Shown piece after piece: positions 19,221-25,615 of a stretch of 30,781 nt of DNA. Both the position numbers and the translations under genes were made by a program. How positions within the stretch are numbered: position 1 is the first letter of the stretch; each line of letters opens with the position of its first letter. Under the pieces are notes generated by a model. It worked only from the letters and a program-made list of their open reading frames with translations. It was not told where the DNA came from and made no database searches. This DNA is from a virus, in the IMG/VR virus record IMGVR_UViG_3300042691_036726, positions 1-30,781 of that record; one strand, given 5' to 3'.

Positions 19221-20000
19221 TTAATAAATATCCGATTTATCGGTTTCTAGCTCTCCTTTTATGTACATCTCGTTCATTAACTTCTTATAACACCTCTTCA
19301 GCTCTTTCATAACTTTAGTGATAGCAGGAGTGTTTTGGCCTGTGATTTCCCTGATATAAAAATAAAATTGCTGTTTATTGAAGACATCTAAGGATTCCCT
19401 CCTTTTGAATATCTCCATAACAGCAATAGCTATAGATTGGTCCAGAACCGTTGGAAACATAGATTCCATGTGTTTTTCCACATACCTTACATAAGAGTCT
19501 ACAAAAGCAACTAACTCTGTGCCGGTCTCCTGGTTTACTAAGTCAGTAAAAATTCTTTTATCTTCATCTACTTCCTCTAATTCCGCCTTACCTTTTAGTT
19601 TTTTGTAGTTATTCTGATTATAGACTATCAAATACCTTTTAGCTATGGTTCCAAAAAAAGAGTAAGCTTTTCCCTGGTTCTGATCATATCGATGAAATTT
19701 TTCCAATAAAAAAACCACAACCTCATGTTTTAGATCCTCTACATTGTCTAGCTCAGTGTAGTAAAACTTGAAGGTGTGGATGATATTCTCAGCCAGCTTA
19801 TGAATACTATAATTTATGTGCTCATTGAAAAGTTTATTTCTTTCAACAAATAAATCAGATTGTAGATATCGTACAATAGCATCCTCTGTCTCTTGGGTGA
19901 AGTACTCTCTAGATGTCTTTTTCTTTCTCCTCCTTAGCTTACCTGTTTTGGTAAATACTTCCAAATCCAGCTGCGTCTGCTCTTTTTTCTTCCTCGGCAT
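19221..20000 (-). CDS. gp55-like late transcription sigma factor
   Basis: A 259-residue protein with a basic N-terminus (MPRKKKEQ, KLRRRKKK) and a sigma-70 region 2-like core at about 85-130 (NVEDLKHEVVVFLLEKFHRY, then KAYSFFGTIAKRYLIVYNQN), which is how T4 gp55-type late sigma factors look. The C-terminal part is helical with a possible helix-turn-helix (EITGQNTPAITKVMKELKRC). It should bind host RNA polymerase core and direct it to late promoters, which probably include those of this structural operon. The gene is within the operon it may help express. A general sigma-70/ECF assignment is the alternative. Confidence 0.78.
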   Translation of the reverse strand: MPRKKKEQTQLDLEVFTKTGKLRRRKKKTSREYFTQETEDAIVRYLQSDLFVERNKLFNEHINYSIHKLAENIIHTFKFYYTELDNVEDLKHEVVVFLLEKFHRYDQNQGKAYSFFGTIAKRYLIVYNQNNYKKLKGKAELEEVDEDKRIFTDLVNQETGTELVAFVDSYVRYVEKHMESMFPTVLDQSIAIAVMEIFKRRESLDVFNKQQFYFYIREITGQNTPAITKVMKELKRCYKKLMNEMYIKGELETDKSDIY

Positions 20001-20065
20001 ATAATTTTAAAAGTGGGATTTTATTTTTCCTAGCCATAACCATTTTTTTTATTATTTTAAGCAAA

Positions 20066-20377
20066 TTATTTTTTATCAGCAGTATCCTCTTCCGTAACAT
20101 AGTTTTTGAAATAAGCGTCTAACCCTAAAGAAATTCCTTTTAAATTTTTAAAGAAATGACCTACTTCGTCATCAGACTCAAAAGCTCCCATAGTGTCCAA
20201 CTCTGTGACTTTCCGGTGTGCTTCGTTTATTAGCTCTCTGAATTTTGCTATAAACTCGTCTTTCAAAATAATGTCCTCTTCGTATCTTTCTACTTTCTTA
20301 AGTAGATTCCAGATCACAAAAGACATCCCCACTATCACTAGTAGGGATGTCAAGATTACGTATATCATATTATTCAT
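20066..20377 (-). CDS. Small membrane protein with coiled-coil tail (103 aa)
   Basis: Residues 4-25 (MIYVILTSLLVIVGMSFVIW) form one transmembrane helix, followed by a positively charged KK and a charged helical cytoplasmic region (VERYEEDIILKDEFIAKFRE). Single-span with N-out topology is likely. The reading frame overlaps the HD-domain gene by eight bases. It could be a membrane anchor, spanin-like or lysis accessory protein, but nothing specific is seen. A 65-base gap separates it from the sigma gene downstream. Confidence 0.72.
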   Translation of the reverse strand: MNNMIYVILTSLLVIVGMSFVIWNLLKKVERYEEDIILKDEFIAKFRELINEAHRKVTELDTMGAFESDDEVGHFFKNLKGISLGLDAYFKNYVTEEDTADKK

Positions 20378-21086
20378 TAAAAAATTTACTAAATGTTTTA
20401 GCGCCTACTGTGGAGACTTCGACTTCCTTCTTTGGCGCTGGTTTACTTCCTAAATTGGCGTTAGCTTTATTGGCAGTCTTGCAGCTAATAAGATCAGCCT
20501 GATGGAGTATATGAGGCAGCATAGTCTTTAATTCGTAGTCCTCGTTATAAGCCATGAAATAGGCCTTATTGGAGTCTTCGTAAAGACCATCAACCAACTT
20601 TATAGCCAAGTACTCTTTATCAGTCATCCGGATGCCTTCATTACTGAGAGTCATCAAAGAGCGATCAGAAGCTTTCATGTACTGGAGTTTAGGATTAAGG
20701 ACATACTTAATACCTTTACGAAGCATCCAGTCCTCAGTACACTCGATATACAAATCCTCTGTTTCAGAGCCAATCTTCCCTAGATCATGAGTAATTGCAA
20801 CAAATGCTAGCTCTTCCCAAGTAAAATCAAGGGTTCCTTGCATCTGTGTCCATACGTCATACATAAGGGCCGCTGCCTTACAAACACCAAGAACATGAAG
20901 AACGTACCCTCCTGGGAATGCATTAAAGTATGCAGTCTTGGTGGAGGCAGGAGCCGTAGCTATCCGGTCAAACCAGCTCATGTGAAGATTAAGAAGTTTA
21001 TCCTTCCTGTCTCCAGTAAACTCACTGGAAATGATAGTCGTAAGCTTGTCAAAATTCTCATGCATTTGTTCCGCTGAAAGTCTCAT
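20370..21086 (-). CDS. HD-domain phosphohydrolase
   Basis: A 238-residue protein with the metal-binding pattern of the HD superfamily: H64 in GGYVLHVLGVCKAA, H100-D101 in FVAITHDLGKIGSE and D198 in ILHQADLISCKTAN. The family hydrolyses phosphoesters of nucleotides or cyclic nucleotides; in phages such enzymes may remodel nucleotide pools or degrade host signalling nucleotides. Codon choice here is less AT-biased than in the structural genes. The start follows a 21-base gap after the 65-aa gene. Substrate cannot be deduced. Confidence 0.82.
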   Translation of the reverse strand: MRLSAEQMHENFDKLTTIISSEFTGDRKDKLLNLHMSWFDRIATAPASTKTAYFNAFPGGYVLHVLGVCKAAALMYDVWTQMQGTLDFTWEELAFVAITHDLGKIGSETEDLYIECTEDWMLRKGIKYVLNPKLQYMKASDRSLMTLSNEGIRMTDKEYLAIKLVDGLYEDSNKAYFMAYNEDYELKTMLPHILHQADLISCKTANKANANLGSKPAPKKEVEVSTVGAKTFSKFFNE

Positions 21087-21107
21087 AACTGTTTGATTTT
21101 TAAATAT

Positions 21108-21305
21108 TTAGATTCCTTTATAGCCTCTGTTTAGAAGAGTATCTTCTTCAATTTGAATGAGATTGTGCAGCTCATCCATAAGCTCCATTACTCGATCATA
21201 CCTCTCTGAGAGGTCATTAGCTCCCCTGTAAGCAGACGTTTTGAAGTTAACAAGAGCTCCTGAAAGTTGGTCCATCTTCTTTAATGCTAGTTCCTTATTT
21301 TTCAT
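21108..21305 (-). CDS. Small helical protein (65 aa), first gene of the minus-strand operon
   Basis: A short charged helical protein (ALKKMDQLSGALVNFKTSAY, RYDRVMELMDELHNLIQIEE). It is the promoter-proximal gene on the minus strand, immediately next to the divergent control region. No family recognised. Confidence 0.65.
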   Translation of the reverse strand: MKNKELALKKMDQLSGALVNFKTSAYRGANDLSERYDRVMELMDELHNLIQIEEDTLLNRGYKGI

Positions 21306-21330
21306 ATTATAGTATATATTTATAAATAGA

Positions 21331-21370
21331 TTAGTTAGATATAGTCAGCTATAGTTAGCTATAGTTATCT
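21331..21370. repeat. Four 10-bp direct repeats in divergent intergenic region
   Basis: Four consecutive decamers: TTAGTTAGAT, ATAGTCAGCT, ATAGTTAGCT and ATAGTTATCT (consensus ATAGTTAGCT). A 10-bp period puts each copy on the same face of the helix, as for cooperative binding sites. The array lies between the divergent 65-aa and nuclease-like genes and is followed at once by a hairpin. Confidence 0.8.
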
Positions 21371-21382
21371 GCGTAAACGCAG
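21369..21382. other. Perfect hairpin next to the 10-bp repeats
   Basis: CTGCG-TAAA-CGCAG forms a 5-bp stem with a four-base loop, starting inside the last repeat unit. No T-run follows, so it is more likely an operator or origin element than a terminator. A TATAAT hexamer is present at 21406-21411 before the plus-strand gene. Confidence 0.5.
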
Positions 21383-21427
21383 AACAAAAATAGGGACAGT
21401 TATATTATAATCCAAATTTATTTTTAA

Positions 21428-21988
21428 ATGGCGTTTTCGTTAATAGACTTTAACTCTCTGGAAAAGACTGCTTTAGTAAAGCCAGGTCATAAGAAAAAAA
21501 AGTCTATAAAAAATATCTCAGCTGCAAGAACAGAAGATTTATCTTCTAAGGATATAGTAGAATCTCTCAGACTAAAATTCTTTAGTCATAAATACCAGCT
21601 GAATAATTCTTTTGTCTATGAGTGGGAAAGTGACTTCTTCACTATCACTGAATTAGACTATGCTTTTGAATTTGAGATTAAAGTATCCAGAGGAGATTTT
21701 AAAGATGATTTTAATAAAAAAGACAAACATCAGCTTTTAGAAGCTGTAGAATGCTCAGAAAATCACAAAAGACCTAATAAATTCTTCTATGCTGCTCCAA
21801 AAAATCTCTTATCTACTTCAATGATTCCTTCATACGCTGGGCTGATAGAAGTAGATCCGGTAGACCGGATAGCCCATATTGTCAAAGATGCTCCCTATAT
21901 CCATAAAGAAAAGTCCTTTTTTCATCTAAAAGATCTTCTTTTAGAAAAATTCTATGCAAAATATAGAGATTTACTACTAAATTCTTAA
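21428..21988 (+). CDS. PD-(D/E)XK nuclease-like protein (MmcB-like)
   Basis: A 186-residue protein with an ExK core, E83-I84-K85 in AFEFEIKVSRGDFKDDF, preceded by acidic residues around 66-77 (WESDFFTITELD) and followed by NKFFYAAPKNLL and AGLIEVD. This order (acidic residue, EIKVSRxDF, then a YFAVP-like strand) is typical of MmcB-type PD-(D/E)XK nuclease-fold proteins. The first 35 residues are basic and probably disordered (GHKKKKSIKN). A role in DNA repair, recombination or host DNA degradation is plausible. It is the first plus-strand gene after the divergent control region. Confidence 0.75.
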   Translation: MAFSLIDFNSLEKTALVKPGHKKKKSIKNISAARTEDLSSKDIVESLRLKFFSHKYQLNNSFVYEWESDFFTITELDYAFEFEIKVSRGDFKDDFNKKDKHQLLEAVECSENHKRPNKFFYAAPKNLLSTSMIPSYAGLIEVDPVDRIAHIVKDAPYIHKEKSFFHLKDLLLEKFYAKYRDLLLNS

Positions 21989-22035
21989 TTTGTTTGAACA
22001 AAATAGTTGTATTTTTGATCCAAATAACATAAAAA

Positions 22036-22311
22036 ATGAGTAATAAATTAGAGCATTTCCAGGAGAAAATGAATATACTTATCGCAGAATCAGAAGAATC
22101 TGATGTAAAAGACTTTACTTACAATCTAATTTTGCTGGTTTGGTCAGAAGTTTGCGGTGTTCCGGACCCAGAAATTGACGAAACTACTGTAGAATCTATG
22201 ATTATTGAGATAGAACAGTCTCTAGAAATCATGAATCCAGAGTTAAAGTTAGACGTAAAAGCGCTAGAAGAACTACTAAATTGTGTCAAATCCTATCAAG
22301 AATCTGAGTAA
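22036..22311 (+). CDS. Acidic hypothetical protein (91 aa)
   Basis: Highly acidic and helical (EKMNILIAESEESDVKDFTY, DETTVESMIIEIEQSLEIMN). No motif identified. A 47-base AT-rich gap separates it from the nuclease-like gene, and 17 bases from thioredoxin. Confidence 0.7.
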   Translation: MSNKLEHFQEKMNILIAESEESDVKDFTYNLILLVWSEVCGVPDPEIDETTVESMIIEIEQSLEIMNPELKLDVKALEELLNCVKSYQESE

Positions 22312-22328
22312 AACCTAAAATATAGCAT

Positions 22329-22589
22329 ATGAGTTTACGAGTAATCCGATTTACTGCCACTTGGTGTGCCCCTTGCAGGGCCGTAGGACCCCTCCTAGAA
22401 GAGCTCGCTCACCAGTACTCTGGAGAAGGCACTTTTATGACCGTGGATATTGATAAAAACAGAGAACTGGCCGCTCAAAAAGGTGTATCCAGCGTACCTA
22501 CCGTTATTGTAGAAAAAAACGGAGTAGAGGTAGCCAGGATCGTAGGGGCCAAGCCTAAGTCAGTATACGAAAATGCAATTAAATCTTAA
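22329..22589 (+). CDS. Thioredoxin
   Basis: An 86-residue minimal thioredoxin: active site W12-C13-A14-P15-C16 in FTATWCAPCRAVGPLLEELA, the FMTVDIDKNRELA strand-turn and the cis-proline loop GVSSVPT with P57. It is shorter than bacterial thioredoxin (about 105 aa), lacking the N-terminal helix, as many phage thioredoxins do. The CAPC dipeptide differs from host CGPC and may shift redox potential. It could reduce ribonucleotide reductase or other phage enzymes; no such gene is in the window. Confidence 0.93.
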   Translation: MSLRVIRFTATWCAPCRAVGPLLEELAHQYSGEGTFMTVDIDKNRELAAQKGVSSVPTVIVEKNGVEVARIVGAKPKSVYENAIKS

Positions 22590-22599
22590 TTCAAATATT

Positions 22600-22794
22600 A
22601 TGAATGAGACAGTTTTGACTAGAGAGCAATTAAGTCAAATAGCTCAATTTGAGATGGCGCTCTCTCTATTACAGGAAAGCTACCCAGTAGCAGACTTATT
22701 TGTAAAATTAGCAGAGAAAGTACCAAATAACTACGATTATGGTACAATCGTCAAAGAGGTAGTATCAAAACTAAAAACAGAAAAAATCATTTAA
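22600..22794 (+). CDS. Small helical protein (64 aa)
   Basis: I choose the ATG at 22600, ten bases after the thioredoxin stop, rather than the in-frame ATG at 22573 that overlaps thioredoxin. The product is helical (MNETVLTREQLSQIAQFEMA, LSLLQESYPVADLFVKLAEK). No family recognised. Confidence 0.65.
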   Translation: MNETVLTREQLSQIAQFEMALSLLQESYPVADLFVKLAEKVPNNYDYGTIVKEVVSKLKTEKII

Positions 22795-22796
22795 CC

Positions 22797-22928
22797 ATGG
22801 CAAAACCTAAAGGTGGATCCGCAGACAAAAAGAAAATTACTTTCGGGAAGAAAAAGCTTGGGAAAGCCAAAAAATCCTTCAACAGACACGACAGGACCGA
22901 AAAGAACTATAACGGACAAGGACGATAA
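22797..22928 (+). CDS. Small basic protein (43 aa)
   Basis: ATG at 22797, two bases after the preceding stop; stop TAA at 22926-22928, one base before the nuclease ATG. The product is very basic (MAKPKGGSADKKKITFGKKK, then LGKAKKSFNRHDRTEKNYNG). The perfect fit between neighbours (gaps of 2 and 1 bases) makes it a real gene, and means the thermonuclease reading frame upstream of 22930 is only a frame shadow. It may bind nucleic acid; no family named. Confidence 0.75.
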   Translation: MAKPKGGSADKKKITFGKKKLGKAKKSFNRHDRTEKNYNGQGR

Positions 22929-22929
22929 C

Positions 22930-23280
22930 ATGAATCTATACACATACATTGCAACGGTCAACAGGGTCGTTGACGGAGATACTATCGACTTGATCTTAGA
23001 TCTTGGTTTTAGGATGTCCTGGAAGGCAAATTGTCGCTTTGCCGGAGTAAATGCTCCGGAGCTGTCTTCTACTATTACCGAAGTAAAAGAAGCCGCCTAC
23101 AAGGCTAAATCTTACGTAGAGAGCAAGATCAAGCCTGGAGACAAGATTCTCCTCAAGAGCCACAAATTAGACAAATACGGTCGTCCCGTAGCCAAAATTT
23201 ACTACGGGAAAGACTATGTGAATTGCATTAATGACGAGCTACTAAAAGAGGGACTAGCAATCAGCTATATGGCTGACTAA
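22930..23280 (+). CDS. Staphylococcal-nuclease-like (thermonuclease) enzyme
   Basis: With the start at 22930 the protein is 116 residues. SNase motifs are present: VVDGDTI (D17, T18), CRFAGVNAPE with R36 and E44 (equivalents of R35 and E43 in the staphylococcal enzyme) and DKYGRPVAKIYY with R85 (equivalent of R87). The family cleaves DNA and RNA with calcium. The aspartate normally before the T/P of the second motif is Asn (VNAPE), a common variant. No signal peptide, so it acts inside the cell, perhaps on host nucleic acid. An upstream in-frame start is rejected because the 43-aa gene occupies that DNA. Confidence 0.88.
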   Translation: MNLYTYIATVNRVVDGDTIDLILDLGFRMSWKANCRFAGVNAPELSSTITEVKEAAYKAKSYVESKIKPGDKILLKSHKLDKYGRPVAKIYYGKDYVNCINDELLKEGLAISYMAD

Positions 23281-23304
23281 ATATCCAATACATAGCCGGT
23301 ATTC

Positions 23305-23317
23305 GATATTTATATAC
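23305..23317 (+). promoter_or_regulatory. GATATTTATATAC element directly before a start codon
   Basis: Plus-strand GATATTTATATAC immediately followed by the ATG at 23318. Same 13-mer as 5799-5811 on the other strand. Zero spacing to the ATG excludes ordinary -10 function for this start and favours a translational or RNA-level role for this copy. Confidence 0.4.
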
Positions 23318-24355
23318 ATGAAACTAGGTAGAATATTTTTAGAGGCTCTACTAGAAGCTGGGGGACGAATCGAAATAACAGAAGACTTTTTTGTGAACTT
23401 CAACGAATCTTTCCAAAAGGACCCCGATGCCAAAAAGATTCGAGAAGCCATGAAAAAGTCTTTTAGTCTTAAAGATATAGACGAATACACTGAGGAACTA
23501 AAAAAGCTAATTTCCGAAAAGCTAATCAATGCTGTATTCTTAAAACTCTTCGGAGAATCGTTTAAGGGAGAAATGACATTTCGGACTAAGCCAACCCTAG
23601 ATACAATCCGAGTAACCAGCAGCGATGGAAGGCTAGATGCAATCGTATCCGCTAGGTTTAGCGACTCTGGAAGAGAGCCTAGACCCTTTAAGGTCCTCTC
23701 AGACTATACTACTATAGAGTATCAGTTGGACGAAAACAAAGATGAGAAAACCCCATTATGGGTCCCTAAAGGGAGCCAATCCAAAATCAATCAATACTAC
23801 TCTACCACAAAAAGAGTGGTAGATAGAGACAGCCCCATATACAGCTATACTGATGATGGTAAAGCAAAACGAAAATATTCCAAAACCGGGGAAACCGAAA
23901 TACAAACCAGATCCACAACCAAAGCACCTTCTAGGTCGAATAAGAACCTAATCAGAACAGCTGCTGCTGGTACAGTAGAAAAGATTCAAGGATTTATAAA
24001 CGCATATAACAAGGAAGAGGTAGACGATCCGATCTGGGGAAGACTATTAAATCCTTATATTAAACCTGTAGCCGGAGTAGACCCAGACGATGAAGACTCT
24101 CACAAAGAGAGAGTAGGTCTCCTCTTACAAGCCTTAGTTCAGTGGGCCTTAGACAAAGAATTCTTGTTATACTCCGAAGCAGATCCAAATAAAGAGACTA
24201 TAGAGATAAAAGGAGAGCCTCAAGGAGATAAAGTAAATATTATAGCAACGCAAGGACCGGTAAAGTTAGATACGATGCTAGACATAAAGAACCACAAAGT
24301 AGATCTAGGTCGAACAAAGATCTGGGTCCAAGGAATTCAACTACTAGGAAACTAA
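23318..24355 (+). CDS. Hypothetical protein with T4-internal-protein-like N-terminus (345 aa)
   Basis: The first residues MKLGRIFLEALLEAGG resemble T4 internal-protein capsid-targeting peptides (IPI begins MKTYQEFIAEA), including a possible prohead-protease site F-L-E9 before Ala10. Residues about 10-85 are helical and charged; a beta-rich middle (MTFRTKPTLDTIRVTSSDGR) follows; a basic disordered linker lies near 180-215 (KAKRKYSKTGETEIQTRSTT). The C-terminal third is mixed. No catalytic motif seen. It ends at a strong bidirectional terminator and faces a kinase-like gene with a similar N-terminus, suggesting that both are packaged in the virion (inference). Confidence 0.75.
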   Translation: MKLGRIFLEALLEAGGRIEITEDFFVNFNESFQKDPDAKKIREAMKKSFSLKDIDEYTEELKKLISEKLINAVFLKLFGESFKGEMTFRTKPTLDTIRVTSSDGRLDAIVSARFSDSGREPRPFKVLSDYTTIEYQLDENKDEKTPLWVPKGSQSKINQYYSTTKRVVDRDSPIYSYTDDGKAKRKYSKTGETEIQTRSTTKAPSRSNKNLIRTAAAGTVEKIQGFINAYNKEEVDDPIWGRLLNPYIKPVAGVDPDDEDSHKERVGLLLQALVQWALDKEFLLYSEADPNKETIEIKGEPQGDKVNIIATQGPVKLDTMLDIKNHKVDLGRTKIWVQGIQLLGN

Positions 24356-24360
24356 AAAAG

Positions 24361-24387
24361 AAACCTCTCCTAAAAGAGAGGTTTTTT
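24361..24387. terminator. Bidirectional intrinsic terminator between convergent genes
   Basis: AAACCTCTC (24361-24369), loop CTAAAA, GAGAGGTTT (24376-24384), a 9-bp perfect stem, followed by TTTT on the plus strand and flanked by an A-run on the left, so it can work for both convergent transcripts. Confidence 0.92.
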
Positions 24388-24388
24388 A

Positions 24389-25015
24389 TTAAATGTCGAT
24401 ATACTTAATATTTCCGTCTGAGTCGTACCCTACATTTTTAGAATGTAGATCCGGGCTCAAGGTCCTATCTTTATTAAACCTATCAACATAGCTTTTATCC
24501 ATATCGACACTCTTCTTCATAAACGTTAACCAGTTACTCAGCATAGTAGCTATGTCAGTCTTATTAATTTTACTAAGCACCTTTTTTTCTATATTAGGAT
24601 TCTCTGCCATAGTCTCTATAAAAAACATCACATTATTATCATAGTCAGCTTTAGTATAATCTATGTTTTCTGTATCTAGCTTATATAAAGGCTTAAGCTC
24701 CTTTGTAAGAATATCTATTTCTTTTATAGCTCTATCCGTATCTAGTTTCTTTTGGATCATAATATTTCTGTCAAAATCCATTTTAGATATGTAAGCAAAC
24801 ATATCCGGATTCTTCTTATACACGGTATACTCCCTATTAATAATACCCTGTACGGTAGGGTCTTTTTTCCATTTTTTAATAACGTACTCTCCCTTCTGTA
24901 TAACATCGTTATACTTTACAGCAGGGTACGCTTCTTTATGCGCTCCTTTACCTAGGAGGTCTTTTTTTTTAATCTCCTCTTCTATCGTTTCGAATAATAG
25001 CCTTAGTAGTTTCAT
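24389..25015 (-). CDS. Kinase-like protein with T4-internal-protein-like N-terminus (208 aa)
   Basis: The protein has the order of protein-kinase-like enzymes: Gly loop LGKGAHKEAY (21-30), a Lys in EYVIKKWK (47/48), catalytic loop D189-L-H-S-K-N194 in SPDLHSKNVGYD, and a terminal D207 in KYIDI in the position of the metal-binding DFG aspartate. It stops right after that residue, so no activation segment or C-lobe helices follow; the fold would be minimal, as in aminoglycoside-phosphotransferase-like phage kinases. The N-terminus MKLLRLLFE/TIEEE matches that of the 345-aa protein, including an L-F-E9 prohead-protease-like site. An ejected kinase acting early on host proteins is an attractive inference. 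Its stop overlaps the terminator T-run. Confidence 0.72.
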   Translation of the reverse strand: MKLLRLLFETIEEEIKKKDLLGKGAHKEAYPAVKYNDVIQKGEYVIKKWKKDPTVQGIINREYTVYKKNPDMFAYISKMDFDRNIMIQKKLDTDRAIKEIDILTKELKPLYKLDTENIDYTKADYDNNVMFFIETMAENPNIEKKVLSKINKTDIATMLSNWLTFMKKSVDMDKSYVDRFNKDRTLSPDLHSKNVGYDSDGNIKYIDI

Positions 25016-25049
25016 CTCAATTTTTTAAAAATTTTTTACCGGGGGTATT

Positions 25050-25063
25050 GCATATAAATATGC
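25050..25063 (-). promoter_or_regulatory. GCATATTTATATGC element upstream of the kinase-like gene
   Basis: Minus-strand GCATATTTATATGC, a near-palindromic variant of the ATATTTATATAC element, ends 34 bases before the ATG at 25015, the same distance as for the 218-aa gene. This spacing supports promoter function for this copy. Confidence 0.42.
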
Positions 25064-25095
25064 AAAAATCTATACACCTAAAACAGCCCCTTTAA

Positions 25096-25109
25096 GCCCC
25101 CGGAGGGGC
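25096..25109. other. GC-rich hairpin in the 25.0-25.6 kb gene-free stretch
   Basis: GCCCC-CGGA-GGGGC, a 5-bp stem with tetraloop and no T-run, followed by two copies of GGGCCTGG/GGGGCCTGG. The gene-free stretch 25064-25584 also holds the duplicated RNA module (25325-25511), an inverted-repeat arm (25535-25561) and the first parS-like site. Confidence 0.45.
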
Positions 25110-25324
25110 CTGGTAATACGAATACCTTACCGAACACCGAACAGGGCCTGGAACAGCCTGGGAATCGCTCACACAAGCATTGGGCAACTTATCAAGCGAG
25201 GGGGAGACTTATACTGTATATATGTATATATTAAAGTTTTTCCAAAATTGGGGCGTATATGAAAGGTTACCTGCTAGTTCTCCCCAGATTGCTAAATTCT
25301 TTAGTCCCAAAAATACTAACTTTT

Positions 25325-25403
25325 TTAGCATACATCCGGCATCATTACAAGTGTCAGGTACTACCTATGTTGAGTCGGGGAAATAAAGCCCCCGACACCC
25401 ATA
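25325..25403 (+). ncRNA. Structured RNA module, copy 1
   Basis: Begins TTAGCATACATCCGG, later GGTACTACCTATG, then hairpin GTCGGGG/CCCCGAC (25374-25380 with 25390-25396) whose loop contains AAATAAAG, closed outside by TATG/CATA (25366-25369 with 25400-25403). A second copy lies 107 bases downstream. No T-run follows the hairpin. Direction is assumed from neighbouring genes. Confidence 0.5.
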
Positions 25404-25431
25404 CATCGCGGCTCACAGGTTACTAAAGAAG

Positions 25432-25511
25432 TTAGCATACATCCGGTATCGTTAACGGACAAAGGTACTACCTATGTAGTGTTGAGGGAAATAAAGCCCC
25501 TCATCACATAG
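25432..25511 (+). ncRNA. Structured RNA module, copy 2
   Basis: Repeats TTAGCATACATCCGG and GGTACTACCTATG of copy 1. The hairpin is TGAGGG/CCCTCA (25483-25488 with 25498-25503) extended by GTG/CAC and CTAT/ATAG; the loop again contains AAATAAAG. Stem sequences differ from copy 1 on both sides while pairing and loop are kept, i.e. compensatory change, the best sequence evidence that the structure matters. Confidence 0.55.
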
Positions 25512-25534
25512 TCGGGACGGGTATAGTTCTTTAC

Positions 25535-25561
25535 ATACGGGTATGGGCGTGGCTGATGGAT
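25535..25561 (+). repeat. Left arm of inverted repeat flanking the 194-aa gene
   Basis: Contains ATACGGG, GGGCGTGG and TGATGGA in that order; the reverse complement of 26208-26232 has the same three blocks with one-base indels. 22 positions match. The arms enclose the first parS-like site and the 194-aa gene. Confidence 0.6.
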
Positions 25562-25584
25562 GCCTAATCACATCCTAAACACAA

Positions 25585-25600
25585 TGTTCCACGTGGAACA
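25585..25600. promoter_or_regulatory. parS-like site 1 (perfect palindrome)
   Basis: TGTTCCACGTGGAACA, a perfect 16-bp palindrome equal to the chromosomal parS sequence type bound by ParB (consensus TGTTTCACGTGAAACA, with CC/GG variants in many bacteria). It lies 15 bases before the ATG at 25616, so bound ParB could also affect that gene. Confidence 0.8.
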
Positions 25601-25615
25601 CTAAAAAAATCAGCC

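Noticed and set aside
22813-22929. Longer N-terminus for the thermonuclease
   Set aside because: That DNA is fully used in another frame by the 43-aa gene, and the SNase domain starts right after the ATG at 22930.
25180-25386. Open frame of 68 codons on the plus strand
   Set aside because: Needs a TTG start, runs through the duplicated RNA module and has no similarity or leader; treated as non-coding.
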